DNA from: Lampris incognitus
Taxonomy: Eukaryota; Chordata; Actinopteri; Lampriformes; Lampridae
Reading direction: 5' to 3'
Length of the DNA: 64,000 bases
Assembly: GCF_029633865.1 (NCBI RefSeq)
Contig: NW_026611076.1
Span: 2,691,001-2,755,000 of the forward strand
Part shown: piece by piece, positions 13,755 to 27,899 of the stretch
Layout of the letters: each line of letters starts with the position of its first letter
How positions within the stretch are numbered: the first letter of the stretch is position 1
Translations under genes and position numbers: made by a program
Notes under the pieces: model-generated
Told to the model about the DNA's origin: nothing
Database searches by the model: none
Seen by the model: the letters and a program-made list of their open reading frames with translations, nothing else

Positions 13755-16700
13755 GTCTCTGTTGAGTGGTGGTGCGATAGAGTTAACTGATCCCTGTTGA
13801 GTGGTGGCGAGATGGAGTAAACTGATCTCTTCTGAGTGGTGGTGAGATTGGGTAAACTAGTCTTTGCTGAGTGGTGAGATGGAGTAAGCTGGTCTCTGTT
13901 GAGTGGTAGTGAGATGGAGTAAACTGGTCTCTATTGAGTGGTGGTGAGATAGCTTAAACTGGTGGCTGTTGAGATTGTGATGAGATGTATTAAACTGGTC
14001 TCTGCTGACTGGTGGTGAGATGGAGTAACCTGGTCTCTGTTGAGTCATGGTGAGATGGAGTAAACTGGTATCTTCTGAGTGGTGGTAAGATGGAGTAACC
14101 TGTTCTCTGCTAAGTTGTGGTGAGATGGAGTAAACTAGTCTTTGCTGCGTGGTGATGAGTTGGAGTAAACTGGTCTCCGCTGTGTGGTGAGATGGAATAA
14201 ACTGGTCTCTATTGAGTGGTGGTGACATAGCTTAATCCTTCTCTGTTGAGTGGTGATGAGATGTATTAACTGGTCTCTGCTGACAGGTGGTGAGATGGAG
14301 TAACCAGGTCTCTGCTAAGCGGTGATAAGATGGAGTAACCTGGTCTCTGTTGAGTCGTAGTGAGATGGAGTAAACTGGTCTCTGCTGAGTGGTGGTAAGA
14401 TGGAGTAAAGTGGACTCTGCCAAGTCGTGGTGAGATGTAGTAAACTGGTATCTGCTGACTGGTGGTGAGATAGAGTAACCAGGTCTCTGTTGAGTCGTGG
14501 TGAGATGGAGTAAACTGGTCTCTGCTGACTGGTGTTAAGATGGAGTAACCTGGTCTCTGTTGAGTCATGGTGAGATGGAGTAAACTGGTCTATGCTGAGT
14601 GGTGGTAAGATGGAGTAACCAGGTCTCTTTTGAGTTGTCATGCAATTGAGTAAACTGGTGTCTGTTGGGTGGTGGTGCGATGGAGTAAACTGGTCTCTGT
14701 TGAGTGGTCATGAGATGGAGTAAACTATTTCTGTTAATTGGTGGTAGGATGGAGTAAACTGTTCTTTGTTGAGTAGTGGTTTGATGGAGTAAATTGGTCT
14801 CTGCTGTTTCTTGGTGAGCTGGATTAAACTGGTCTCTGCTGTGTGGTGGTTCGATGGAGTAAACTGATCTCTGCTCTGTCTCTGCTGTTTCTTGGTGAGC
14901 TGGATTAAACTGGTCTCTGCTGTGTGGTGGTTCGATGGAGTAAACTGATCTCTGCTGTGTGGTGGTTCGATGGAGTAAACTAGTCTTTGCTGAGTGTTGG
15001 TGAGATGGAGTATGCTGTTCTCTGTTTAGTGGTGGTGAGATGGCGTAAACTGGTCTCTTTTGAGTGGTGGTGCGATAGTGTAAACTGCTCTGTGATGATT
15101 GGTGGTGCGATGGAGTAAACTGGTCTCTGCTGTGTGGTTGTGAGATGGAGTAAACTGATCTCTGCTAGTGGTGGTGAGATGGAGTAAACTGGTCGCTGCC
15201 AAGTGGTGGTGAGATGGATTTAACTGGTTTCTGCAGACTACCGGTGAGACGGAGTAAACTGGTCTTTGCCTGGTGGTGGTAAGATGGGGTAAACTGGTCT
15301 CTTTTGAGTGTTAGTGAGATGGAGTAAAATGTTCACTGTTGACTGGTTGTTCAATGGAGTAAACTGGTTTCTGTTGAGCAGTGATGAGATGGAGTAAACT
15401 GGTGTCTGTTGAGTGGTGATGAGATGGAGTAAGCTTGTCTGTGTTGAGTGGTGATGAGATGGAGTAAACTTGTCTCTGTTGAGTGGTGGTGAGATAGAGT
15501 AAACTAGTCTTTGCTGAGTGGTGGTGGGATGGAGTAAACTGGTCTCTGCTGTGTGGTAGTGAGATAAAGTAAACTGGTCTCTGCTGTGCGGTGGTGAGAT
15601 GGAGTAAACTAGACCCTTTTGTGTGTTAGCAAGATGGAGTAAACTGGTCTGCTATGTGTTGGTGAGATGGTGTAAACTGGTCTTTGTTGAGTGGTGATGA
15701 GATGGATTAAACTTGTCTCTGTTGAGTGGTGATGAGATGGAGGAAACTGGTCTCTGTTGAGTGGTAGTGCGATGGAGTAAATTGGTCTCTATTGAGTGGT
15801 GGTGAGATTGAGTAAACTGGTCTCTGCTGACTGGTGGTGAGATGGAGTAAACTGCACTGTGGAGGTGGTGAGATGGCATAAACTGTTCTCTGCTGTGTGG
15901 TTGTGCGATGGAGGAAACTGGTGTCTGTTGAGTGCTGATGAGATTGCATAAACTGGCGTCTTTTGAGTGGTGGTAAGATGGAGTGAACTGGTCTCTGTTG
16001 AATCGTGGTGCAATGGAGTAAACTGGTCTCTGCTGAGTGGTGGTGTGATGGAGTACACTGGTCTCTGCCAAGTGGTGGTGAGATGGATTAAACCAATTTT
16101 TGCTGCGTGGTGGTGAAGTGGAGTAAACTGGTCTCAGCTGTGTGGTGGTGAGACGGATTACACTGGTCTCTGCTGAGTGGTGGTAAGATGGAGTGAACTG
16201 GTCTCTGTTGAATGGTTGTGCAATGGAGTAACCTGGTCTCTATTGAGTGGTGGTGCGATTGAGTAAACTGGTCTCTGCCAAGTTGTGGTTAGATGCTCTC
16301 TGCTGTGTGGTGGTGAGATGGAATAAACTGGTCTCTGCTGTGTGGTAGTGAGATTGAGTAAACTGGTCTCTGTTGAGTGGTGCTGAGACGGAGTAAACTG
16401 GTCTCTATTGAGTGTTGGTGAGATAGCTTAAACTGGTCTCTGTTGAGTGGTGACTAAATGTGTAAAACTTTTCTCTGCTGACTGGTGGTGAGATGGAGTA
16501 ACCTGGTCTCTGTTGAGTCGTGGTGAGATGGAGTAAACTGGTCTCTGCTAAGTGGTGGTAAGATGGAGTTAACTGAACTCTGCCAAGTGGTGGTGAGATG
16601 TAGTAAACTGGTATCTGCTGACTGGTGGTGGGATGGAGTAAACTGGTCTCTGCTGTGTGGTTGTGAGATGGAGTAAACTGATCTCTGCTAGTGGTGGTGA

Positions 16701-17371
16701 GATGGAGTAAACTGGTCGCTGCCAAGTGGTGGTGAGATGGATTTAACTGGTTTCTGCAGACTACCGGTGAGACGGAGTAAACTGGTCTTTGCCTGGTAGT
16801 GGTAAGATGGGGTAAACTGGTCTCTTTTGAGTGGTAGTGAGATGGAGTAAAATGTTCACTGTTGACTGGTTGTGCAATGGAGTAAACTGGTCTCTGTTGA
16901 ATGGTGTAGCGATGGATTACTCTGGTCTCTGTTGAGCGGTGATGAGATGGAGTAAACTGATGTCTGTTGAGTGGTGATGAGATGCAGTAAACTTGTCTCT
17001 GCTGAGTGGTGATGAGATGGAGGAAACTGGTCTCTATTGAGTGGTACTGCGATGGAGTAAATTGGTCTCTATTGAGTGGTGGTGAGATGGAGTAAACTGG
17101 TCTCTGCTGACTGGTGGTGAGATGGAGTAAACTGCACTGTGGAGGTGGTGAGATGGCATAAACTGTTCTCTGCTGTGTGGTTGTGCGATGGAGGAAACTG
17201 GTCTCTGTTGAGCGTTAGTGAGATGGAGTAAACTGGTCTCTGCTGACTGGTGGTGAGATGGAGTAAACTGCACTGTGGAGGTGGTGAGATGCCATAAACT
17301 GTTCTCTGTTGTGTGGTTGTGCGATGGAGGAAACTGGTCTCTGTTGAATGGGAGTGCGATGGAGTAAAATG
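13755..17371. repeat. 3,617-bp higher-order repeat, copy 3
   Basis: This is a third full-length copy in the same register. It carries the same non-35-bp irregularities as copies 1 and 2, including the 81-bp internal duplication near 14796. That shows the block was amplified as a whole rather than built independently. Confidence 0.93.
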
Positions 17372-20085
17372 GTCTCTGTTGAGTGGTGGTGCGATAGAGT
17401 TAACTGATCCCTGTTGAGTGGTGGCGAGATGGAGTAAACTGATCTCTTCTGAGTGGTGGTGAGATTGGGTAAACTAGTCTTTGCTGAGTGGTGAGATGGA
17501 GTAAGCTGGTCTCTGTTGAGTGGTAGTGAGATGGAGTAAACTGGTCTCTATTGAGTGGTGGTGAGATAGCTTAAACTGGTGGCTGTTGAGATTGTGATGA
17601 GATGTATTAAACTGGTCTCTGCTGACTGGTGGTGAGATGGAGTAACCTGGTCTCTGTTGAGTCATGGTGAGATGGAGTAAACTGGTATCTTCTGAGTGGT
17701 GGTAAGATGGAGTAACCTGTTCTCTGCTAAGTTGTGGTGAGATGGAGTAAACTAGTCTTTGCTGCGTGGTGATGAGTTGGAGTAAACTGGTCTCCGCTGT
17801 GTGGTGAGATGGAGTAAACTGGTCTCTATTGAGTGGTGGTGACATAGCTTAATCCTTCTCTGCTGAGTGGTGATGAGATGTATTAACTGGTCTCTGCTGA
17901 CAGGTGGTGAGATGGAGTAACCAGGTCTCTGCTAAGCGGTGATAAGATGGAGTAACCTGGTCTCTGTTGAGTCGTAGTGAGATGGAGTAAACTGGTCTCT
18001 GCTGAGTGGTGGTAAGATGGAGTAAAGTGGACTCTGCCAAGTCGTGGTGAGATGTAGTAAACTGGTATCTGCTGACTGGTGGTGAGATAGAGTAACCAGG
18101 TCTCTGTTGAGTCGTGGTGAGATGGAGTAAACTGGTCTCTGCTGACTGGTGTTAAGATGGAGTAACCTGGTCTCTGTTGAGTCATGGTGAGATGGAGTAA
18201 ACTGGTCTATGCTGAGTGGTGGTAAGATGGAGTAACCAGGTCTCTTTTGAGTTGTCATGCAATTGAGTAAACTGGTGTCTGTTGGGTGGTGGTGCGATGG
18301 AGTAAACTGGTCTCTGTTGAGTGGTCATGAGATGGAGTAAACTATTTCTGTTAATTGGTGGTAGGATGGAGTAAACTGTTCTTTGTTGAGTAGTGGTTTG
18401 ATGGAGTAAATTGGTCTCTGCTGTTTCTTGGTGAGCTGGATTAAACTGGTCTCTGCTGTGTGGTGGTTCGATGGAGTAAACTGATCTCTGCTCTGTCTCT
18501 GCTGTTTCTTGGTGAGCTGGATTAAACTGGTCTCTGCTGTGTGGTGGTTCGATGGAGTAAACTGATCTCTGCTGTGTGGTGGTTCGATGGAGTAAACTAG
18601 TCTTTGCTGAGTGTTGGTGAGATGGAGTATGCTGTTCTCTGTTTAGTGGTGGTGAGATGGCGTAAACTGGTCTCTTTTGAGTGGTGGTGCGATAGTGTAA
18701 ACTGCTCTGTGATGATTGGTGGTGCGATGGAGTAAACTGGTCTCTGCTGTGTGGTTGTGAGATGGAGTAAACTGATCTCTGCTAGTGGTGGTGAGATGGA
18801 GTAAACTGGTCGCTGCCAAGTGGTGGTGAGATGGATTTAACTGGTTTCTGCAGACTACCGGTGAGACGGAGTAAACTGGTCTTTGCCTGGTGGTGGTAAG
18901 ATGGGGTAAACTGGTCTCTTTTGAGTGTTAGTGAGATGGAGTAAAATGTTCACTGTTGACTGGTTGTTCAATGGAGTAAACTGGTTTCTGTTGAGCAGTG
19001 ATGAGATGGAGTAAACTGGTGTCTGTTGAGTGGTGATGAGATGGAGTAAGCTTTTCTGTGTTGAGTGGTGATGAGATGGAGTAAACTGATCTCTGCTAGT
19101 GGTGGTGAGATGGAGTAAACTGGTCGCTGCCAAGTGGTGGTGAGATGGATTTAACTGGTTTCTGCAGACTACCGGTGAGACGGAGTAAACTGGTCTTTGC
19201 CTGGTGGTGGTAAGATGGGGTAAACTGGTCTCTTTTGAGTGTTAGTGAGATGGAGTAAAATGTTCACTGTTGACTGGTTGTTCAATGGAGTAAACTGGTT
19301 TCTGTTGAGCAGTGATGAGATGGAGTAAACTGGTGTCTGTTGAGTGGTGATGAGATGGAGTAAGCTTGTCTGTGTTGAGTGGTGATGAGATGGAGTAAAC
19401 TTGTCTCTGTTGAGTGGTGGTGAGATAGAGTAAACTAGTCTTTGCTGAGTGGTGGTGGGATGGAGTAAACTGGTCTCTGCTGTGTGGTAGTGAGATAAAG
19501 TAAACTGGTCTCTGCTGTGCGGTGGTGAGATGGAGTAAACTAGACCCTTTTGTGTGGTAGCAAGATGGAGTAAACTGGTCTGCTATGTGTTGGTGAGATG
19601 GTGTAAACTGGTCTTTGTTGAGTGGTGATGAGATGGATTAAACTTGTCTCTGTTGAGTGGTGATGAGATGGAGGAAACTGGTCTCTGTTGAGTGGTAGTG
19701 CGATGGAGTAAATTGGTCTCTATTGAGTGGTGGTGAGATTGAGTAAACTGGTCTCTGCTGACTGGTGGTGAGATGGAGTAAACTGCACTGTGGAGGTGGT
19801 GAGATGGCATAAACTGTTCTCTGCTGTGTGGTTGTGCGATGGAGGAAACTGGTGTCTGTTGAGTGCTGATGAGATTGCATAAACTGGCGTCTTTTGAGTG
19901 GTGGTAAGATGGAGTGAACTGGTCTCTGTTGAATGGTGGTGCAATGGAGTAAACTGGTCTCTGCTGAGTGGTGGTGTGATGGAGTACACTGGTCTCTGCC
20001 AAGTGGTGGTGAGATGGATTAAACCAATTTTTGCTTCGTGGTGGTGAAGTGGAGTAAACTGGTCTCAGCTGTGTGGTGGTGAGAA
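17372..20085. repeat. 3,617-bp higher-order repeat, partial copy 4
   Basis: The last copy follows the 3,617-bp template to about position 2,390 of the block and then leaves it near 20,085, where the sequence switches to other variant units. It contains an extra tandem duplication of about 314 bp at 18772-19400. Because of this, downstream markers sit 3,931 bp and not 3,617 bp after their copy-3 counterparts. Confidence 0.9.
18772..19400. repeat. 314-bp tandem duplication within copy 4
   Basis: A run of about nine units starting with CTGATCTCTGCTAGTGG at about 18772 repeats from about 19087. The first half ends in the middle of the block and restarts. Copies 1-3 carry this segment only once. 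Confidence 0.85.
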
Positions 20086-21899
20086 TTAGTAAACTGGTCT
20101 CTGCTGTGTGGTGGTGAGATGGAGTAAACTGGTTGCTGCCGAGTTGTGGTGAGATGGATTTAACTGGTCTCTGCAGACTAGTGGTCAGATGGAGTAAACT
20201 CGTCTTTGCTAGGTAGTGGTGAGATGGGGTAAACTGGTATCTGTTTAGAGGTTGTAAGATGGAGAGAACTTGTCTATGTTGAATGGTGGTGCAATGGAGT
20301 AAACTGGTCTCCATTGAGTGGTGGTGAGGTGGAGTAAACTGGTCTCTGCCAAGTGGTGGTGAGACGGAGTAAACTAGTCTTTGCTGTGTGGTGGTGAGTT
20401 GGAGTAAACTGGTCTCTACTGTGTGGTGGTGAGATAAATAAAACTGTACTCTGCTGTGTGATGGTGAGATTGAGTAAACTTTTCTCTGCTGTGTGGTGGA
20501 TAGATGGAATAAACTGGTCTCTGTTGAGTGGTGGTGAGATGGAGTAAACTGGCGTCTCTTTTGTGGTGATGAGATGGCTTAAACTGGTCTTTGCTAAGTG
20601 GTGATGAGATGGAGTAAGATGTTCTCTGTTGACTGGTGCTGAGATAGAGTACACTGCTCTGTTGAGTGTCGATGAGATGGCGTAAATTGGTCTCTGTTGG
20701 TGGTGGTGTGATACAGTAGACTGGGTCTCTTGAGTGGTGGTGCGATGGAGTAACCTATTCTCTGTTGAGTCGTGGTGAGATGGATTAAACTGGTCTCTGC
20801 TGTGTGGTAGTGAGATTGAGTAAACTGGTCTTTGTTGAGTGGTGGTGAGACAGAGTAAACTGGTCTCTATGGAGTGGTGGTGACATAGCTTAATCTGGTC
20901 TCTGTTGAATGGTGATGAGATGTATTAAACTGGTCTCTGCTAAGTGGTGGAAAGATGGAGTAACCTGGTCTCTGTTGAGTCGTGGTGAGATGGAGGAAAC
21001 TGGTCTCTGCTGACTGGTGGTGAGATGGAGTAAACTTGTCTCTGTTGAGTGGTGGTGCGATAGAGTTAACTGATCCCTGTTGAGTGGTGGCGAGATGGAG
21101 TAAACTGATCTCTTCTGAGTGGTGGTGAGATTGCGTTAACTAGTCTTTGCTGAGTGGTGAGATGTAGTAAGCTGGTCTCTGTTGAGTGGTAGTGAGACGG
21201 AGTAAACTGATCTCTATTGAGTGGTGTTGAGATAGCTTACACTGGTGCCTGTTGAGATTGAGATGAGATGTATTAAACTGGTCTCTGCTGACTGGTGGTG
21301 AGATGGAGTAACCTGGTCTCTGTTGAGTCGTGGTGAGATGGAGTAAACTGGTCTCTTCTGAGTGGTGGTAAGATGGAGTAACCTTTTCTCTGCTAAGTTG
21401 TGGTGAGATGGAGTAAACTAGTCTTTGCTGCGTGGTGATGAGTTGGAGTAAACTGGTCTCCGCTGTGTGGTGAGATGGAGTAAACTGGTCTCTATTGAGT
21501 GGTGATGACATAGCTTAATCCTTCTCTGTTGAGTGGTGATGAGATGTATTAAACTGGTCTCTGCTGACAGGTGGTGAGATTTAGTAACCAGGTCTCTGCT
21601 AAGCGGTGATAAGATGGAGTAACCTGGTCTCTGTTGAGTCGTAGTGAGATGGAGTAAACTGGTCTCTGTTGAGTGGTGGTGAGATGGAGTAAACTGGCGT
21701 CTCTTTTGTGGTGATGAGATGGCTTAAACTGGTCTTTGCTAAGTGGTGATGAGATGGAGTAAGATGTTCTCTGTTGACTGGTGCTGAGATAGAGTACACT
21801 GCTCTGTTGAGTGTCGATGAGATGGCGTAAATTGGTCTCTGTTGGTGGTGGTGTGATAGAGTAGACTGGGTCTCTTGAGTGGTGGTGCGATGGAGTAAC

Positions 21900-24800
21900 C
21901 TATTCTCTGTTGAGTCGTGGTGAGATGGATTAAACTGGTCTCTGCTGTGTGGTAGTGAGATTGAGTAAACTGGTCTTTGTTGAGTGGTGGTGAGACAGAG
22001 TAAACTGGTCTCTATGGAGTGGTGGTGACATAGCTTAATCTGGTCTCTGTTGAGTGGTGATGAGATGTATTAAACTGGTCTCTGCTGACTGCTGGTGAGA
22101 TGGAGTAACCAGGTCTCTGTTGAGTCATGGTGAGATGGAGTAAACTGGTCTCTGCTAAGTGGTGGAAAGATGGATTAACCTGGTCTCTGTTGAGTCCCGG
22201 TGAGATGGAGTAAACTGGTCTTTGCTGACTGGTGGTGAGATGGAGTAAACTTGTCTCTGTTGAGTGGTGGTGCGATAGAGTTAACTGATCCCTGTTGAGT
22301 GGTGGCGAGATGGAGTAAACTGATCTCTTCTGAGTGGTGGTGAGATTGGGTAAACTAGTCTTTGCTGAGTGGTGAGATGGAGTAAACTGGTCTCTATTGA
22401 GTGGTGTTGAGATAGCTTAAACTGGTGCCTGTTTAGATTGAGATGAGATGTATTAAACTGGTCTCTGCTGACTGGTGATGACGTGGAGTAACCTGGTCTC
22501 TGTTGAGTCGTGGTGAGATGGAGTAAACTGGTCTCTTCTGAGTGGTGGTAAGATGGAGTAACCTGTTCTCTGCTAAGTTGTGGTGAGATGGAGTAAACTA
22601 GTCTTTGCTGCGTGGTGATGAGTTGGAGTAAACTGGTCTCCGCTGTGTCGTGAGATGGAGTAAACTGGTCTCTATTGAGTGGTGATGACATAGCTTAATC
22701 CTTCTCTGTTGAGTGGTGATGAGATGTATTAAACTGGTCTCTGCTGACAGGTGGTGAGATTTAGTAACCAGGTCTCTGCTAAGCGGTGATAAGATGGAGT
22801 GACCTGGTCTCTGTTGAGTCGTAGTGAGATGGAGTAAACTGGTCTCTGCTGAGTGGTGGTAAGATGGAGTAAACTGGACTCTGCCAAGTGGTGGTGAGAT
22901 GTAGTAAACTCGTATCTGCTGACTGGTGGTGAGATAGAGTAAACTGGTCTCTGCTGTGTGGTTGTGAGATGGAGTAAACTGATCTCTGCTGTGTGGTGGT
23001 GAGAAGGAGTAAACTGGGCGCTGCCAAGTGGTGGTGAGATGTATTTAACTGGTTTCTGCAGACTAGCGGTGAGACGGAGTAAACTGTTCTTTGCCTGGTG
23101 GTGGTAAGATGGGGTGAACTGTTCTCTGCTGTGTGTTTGTGAGATGAAGTAAACTGTTCTCTGCTGTGTGGTGGTGAGGTGGAATAATCTGGTCTCTGTT
23201 GAGTGGTGGTGAGATGGAGTAAACTGGTCTTTGCTAAGTCGTGATGAGATGAAGTAAGCTGTTCTCTGTTGACTGGCGGTGAGATGGCGTAAACTGGTCT
23301 CTGTTGGTGGTGGTGTGATAGAGTAGACTGAGTTTCTTGATTGGTGGTGTGATGGAGTAAACTGGTCTCTGCTGTGTGGTGGTGAGATGGAGTAAACTGG
23401 TCTCTGCTGACTGGTGGTGAGATGGAGTAACCTGGTCTCTGTTGAGTCGTGGTGAGATGGAGTAAACTGGTCTTTGCTAAGTCGTGATGAGATGAAGTTA
23501 TCTTGTCTCTGTTGAGTGGTGGTGAGATGGAGTAAACTGGTCTCTGCTGAGTGGTGGTAAGATGGAGTAAAGTGGACTCTGCCAAGTGGTGGTGAGATGT
23601 AGTAAACTGGTCTCTGCTGACTGGTGGTGAGATGGAGTAACCAGGTCTCTGTTGAGTCGTGGTGAGATGGAGTAAACTGGTCTCTGCTGACTGTTGGTAA
23701 GATGGAGTAACCTGGTCTCTGTTGAGTCATGGTGAGATGGAGTAAACTGGTCTATGCTGAGTGGTGGTAAGATGGAGTAAACAGGTCTCTGTCGAGTTGT
23801 GGTGGAATCGAGTAAACTGGTGTCTGTTGGGTGGTGGTGCGATGGAGTAAACTGGTCTCTGTTGAGTGGTCATGAGATGGGGTAAACTATTTCTGTTAAT
23901 TGGTAGTAGGATGGAGTAAACTGTTCTTTGTTGAGTAGTGGTTTGATGGAGTAAACTGGTCTCTGCTGTTTCTTGGTGAGCTGGATTAAACTGGTCTCTG
24001 CTGTGTGGTAGTGAGATTGAGTAAACTGGTCTTTGTTGAGTGGTGGTGAGACAGAGTAAACTGGTCTCTATGGAGTGGTGGTGACATAGCTTAATCTGGT
24101 CTCTGTTGAGTGGTGATGAGATGTATTAAACTGGTCTCTGCTGACTGCTGGTGAGATGGAGTAACCAGGTCTCTGTTGAGTCATGGTGAGATGGAGTAAA
24201 CTGGTCTCTGCTAAGTGGTGGAAAGATGGATTAACCTGGTCTCTGTTGAGTCCCGGTGAGATGGAGTAAACTGGTCTTTGCTGACTGGTGGTGAGATGGA
24301 GTAAACTTGTCTCTGTTGAGTGGTGGTGCGATAGAGTTAACTGATCCCTGTTGAGTGGTGGCGAGATGGAGTAAACTGATCTCTTCTGAGTGGTGGTGAG
24401 ATTGGGTAAACTAGTCTTTGCTGAGTGGTGAGATGGAGTAAACTGGTCTCTATTGAGTGGTGTTGAGATAGCTTAAACTGGTGCCTGTTTAGATTGAGAT
24501 GAGATGTATTAAACTGGTCTCTGCTGACTGGTGATGACGTGGAGTAACCTGGTCTCTGTTGAGTCGTGGTGAGATGGAGTAACCTGTTCTCTGCTAAGTT
24601 GTGGTGAGATGGAGTAAACTAGTCTTTGCTGCGTGGTGATGAGTTGGAGTAAACTGGTCTCCGCTGTGTCGTGAGATGGAGTAAACTGGTCTCTATTGAG
24701 TGGTGATGACATAGCTTAATCCTTCTCTGTTGAGTGGTGATGAGATGTATTAAACTGGTCTCTGCTGACAGGTGGTGAGATTTAGTAACCAGGTCTCTGC

Positions 24801-27760
24801 TAAGCGGTGATAAGATGGAGTGACCTGGTCTCTGTTGAGTCGTAGTGAGATGGAGTAAACTGGTCTCTGCTGAGTGGTGGTAAGATGGAGTAAACTGGAC
24901 TCTGCCAAGTGGTGGTGAGATGTAGTAAACTCGTATCTGCTGACTGGTGGTGAGATAGAGTAAACTGATCTCTGCTGTGTGGTGGTGAGAAGGAGTAAAC
25001 TGGGCGCTGCCAAGTGGTGGTGAGATGTATTTAACTGGTTTCTGCAGACTAGCGGTGAGACGGAGTAAACTGTTCTTTGCCTGGTGGTGGTAAGATGGGG
25101 TGAACTGTTCTCTGCTGTGTGTTTGTGAGATGAAGTAAACTGTTCTCTGCTGTGTGGTGGTGAGGTGGAATAATCTGGTCTCTGTTGAGTGGTGGTGAGA
25201 TGGAGTAAACTGGTCTTTGCTAAGTCGTGATGAGATGAAGTAAGCTGTTCTCTGTTGACTGGCGGTGAGATGGCGTAAACTGGTCTCTGTTGGTGGTGGT
25301 GTGATAGAGTAGACTGAGTTTCTTGATTGGTGGTGTGATGGAGTAAACTGGTCTCTGCTGTGTGGTGGTGAGATGGAGTAAACTGGTCTCTGCTGACTGG
25401 TGGTGAGATGGAGTAACCTGGTCTCTGTTGAGTCGTGGTGAGATGGAGTAAAATGGTCTCTGCTGACTGGTGTTGAGATGGAGTTATCTTGTCTCTGTTG
25501 AGTGGTGGTGAGATGGAGTAAACTGGTCTCTGCTGAGTGGTGGTAAGATGGAGTAAAGTGGACTCTGCCAAGTGGTGGTGAGATGTAGTAAACTGGTGTC
25601 TGCTGACTGGTGGTGAGATGGAGTAACCAGGTCTCTGTTGAGTCGTGGTGAGATGGAGTAAACTGGTCTCTGCTGACTGTTGGTAAGATGGAGTAACCTG
25701 GTCTCTGTTGAGTCATGGTGAGATGGAGTAAACTGGTCTATGCTGAGTGGTGGTAAGATGGAGTAAACAGGTCTCTGTCGAGTTGTGGTGGAATCGAGTA
25801 AACTGGTCTCTATGGAGTGGTGGTGACATAGCTTAATCTGGTCTCTGTTGAGTGGTGATGAGATGTATTAAACTGGTCTCTGCTGACTGCTGGTGAGATG
25901 GAGTAACCAGGTCTCTGTTGAGTCATGGTGAGATGGAGTAAACTGGTCTCTGCTAAGTGGTGGAAAGATGGATTAACCTGGTCTCTGTTGAGTCCCGGTG
26001 AGATGGAGTAAACTGGTCTTTGCTGACTGGTGGTGAGATGGAGTAAACTTGTCTCTGTTGAGTGGTGGTGCGATAGAGTTAACTGATCCCTGTTGAGTGG
26101 TGGCGAGATGGAGTAAACTGATCTCTTCTGAGTGGTGGTGAGATTGGGTAAACTAGTCTTTGCTGAGTGGTGAGATGGAGTAAACTGGTCTCTATTGAGT
26201 GGTGTTGAGATAGCTTAAACTGGTGCCTGTTTAGATTGAGATGAGATGTATTAAACTGGTCTCTGCTGACTGGTGATGACGTGGAGTAACCTGGTCTCTG
26301 TTGAGTCGTGGTGAGATGGAGTAAACTGGTCTCTTCTGAGTGGTGGTAAGATGGAGTAACCTGTTCTCTGCTAAGTTGTGGTGAGATGGAGTAAACTAGT
26401 CTTTGCTGCGTGGTGATGAGTTGGAGTAAACTGGTCTCCGCTGTGTCGTGAGATGGAGTAAACTGGTCTCTATTGAGTGGTGATGACATAGCTTAATCCT
26501 TCTCTGTTGAGTGGTGATGAGATGTATTAAACTGGTCTCTACTGACAGGTGGTGAGATTTAGTAACCAGGTCTCTGCTAAGCGGTGATAAGATGGAGTGA
26601 CCTGGTCTCTGTTGAGTCGTAGTGAGATGGAGTAAACTGGTCTCTGCTGAGTGGTGGTAAGATGGAGTAAACTGGACTCTGCCAAGTGGTGGTGAGATGT
26701 AGTAAACTCGTATCTGCTGACTGGTGGTGAGATAGAGTAAACTGATCGCTGCTGTGTGGTGGTGAGAAGGAGTAAACTGGGCGCTGCCAAGTGGTGGTGA
26801 GATGTATTTAACTGGTTTCTGCAGACTAGCGGTGAGACGGAGTAAACTGTTCTTTGCCTGGTGGTGGTAAGATGGGGTGAACTGTTCTCTGCTGTGTGTT
26901 TGTGAGATGAAGTAAACTGTTCTCTGCTGTGTGGTGGTGAGGTGGAATAATCTGGTCTCTGTTGAGTGGTGGTGAGATGGAGTAAACTGGTCTTTGCTAA
27001 GTCGTGATGAGATGAAGTAAGCTGTTCTCTGTTGACTGGCGGTGAGATGGCGTAAACTGGTCTCTGTTGGTGGTGGTGTGATAGAGTAGACTGAGTTTCT
27101 TGATTGGTGGTGTGATGGAGTAAACTGGTCTCTGCTGTGTGGTGGTGAGATGGAGTAAACTGGTCTCTGCTGACTGGTGGTGAGATGGAGTAACCTGGTC
27201 TCTGTTGAGTCGTGGTGAGATGGAGTAAAATGGTCTCTGCTGACTGGTGTTGAGATGGAGTTATCTTGTCTCTGTTGAGTGGTGGTGAGATGGAGTAAAC
27301 TGGTCTCTGCTGAGTGGTGGTAAGATGGAGTAAAGTGGACTCTGCCAAGTGGTGGTGAGATGTAGTAAACTGGTGTCTGCTGACTGGTGGTGAGATGGAG
27401 TAACCAGGTCTCTGTTGAGTCGTGGTGAGATGGAGTAAACTGGTCTCTGCTGACTGTTGGTAAGATGGAGTAACCTGGTCTCTGTTGAGTCATGGTGAGA
27501 TGGAGTAAACTGGTCTATGCTGAGTGGTGGTAAGATGGAGTAAACAGGTCTCTGTCGAGTTGTGGTGGAATCGAGTAAACTGGTGTCTGTTGGGTGGTGG
27601 TGCGATGGAGTAAACTGGTCTCTGTTGAGTGGTCATGAGATGGGGTAAACTATTTCTGTTAATTGGTAGTAGGATGGAGTAAACTGTTCTTTGTTGAGTA
27701 GTGGTTTGATGGAGTAAACTGGTCTCTGCTGTTTCTTGATGAGCTGGATTAAACTGGTCT
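21900..27760. repeat. 1.8-2.1 kb higher-order repeat, three copies
   Basis: A block is present three times. The marker GAGAAGGAGTAAACTGGGCG occurs near 23004, 24990 and 26765, at spacings of about 1,986 and 1,777 bp. A second marker with GTCTCTATGGAGTGGTGG lies near 22010, 24066 and 25806. Spacings differ by multiples of about 35 bp; the first copy, for example, keeps one extra unit near 22945-22980. Parts of the block are shared with 20.1-21.9 kb and with the 3,617-bp repeat. Confidence 0.85.
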
Positions 27761-27899
27761 CTGCTGTGTGGTGGTTCGATGGAGTAAACTGATCTCTGCT
27801 GTGTGGTGGTGAGATGGAGTGAACTAGTCTTTGCTGAGTGTTGGTGAGATGGAGTATGCTGTTCTCTGTTTAGTGGTGGTGAGATGGCGTAAACTGGTC

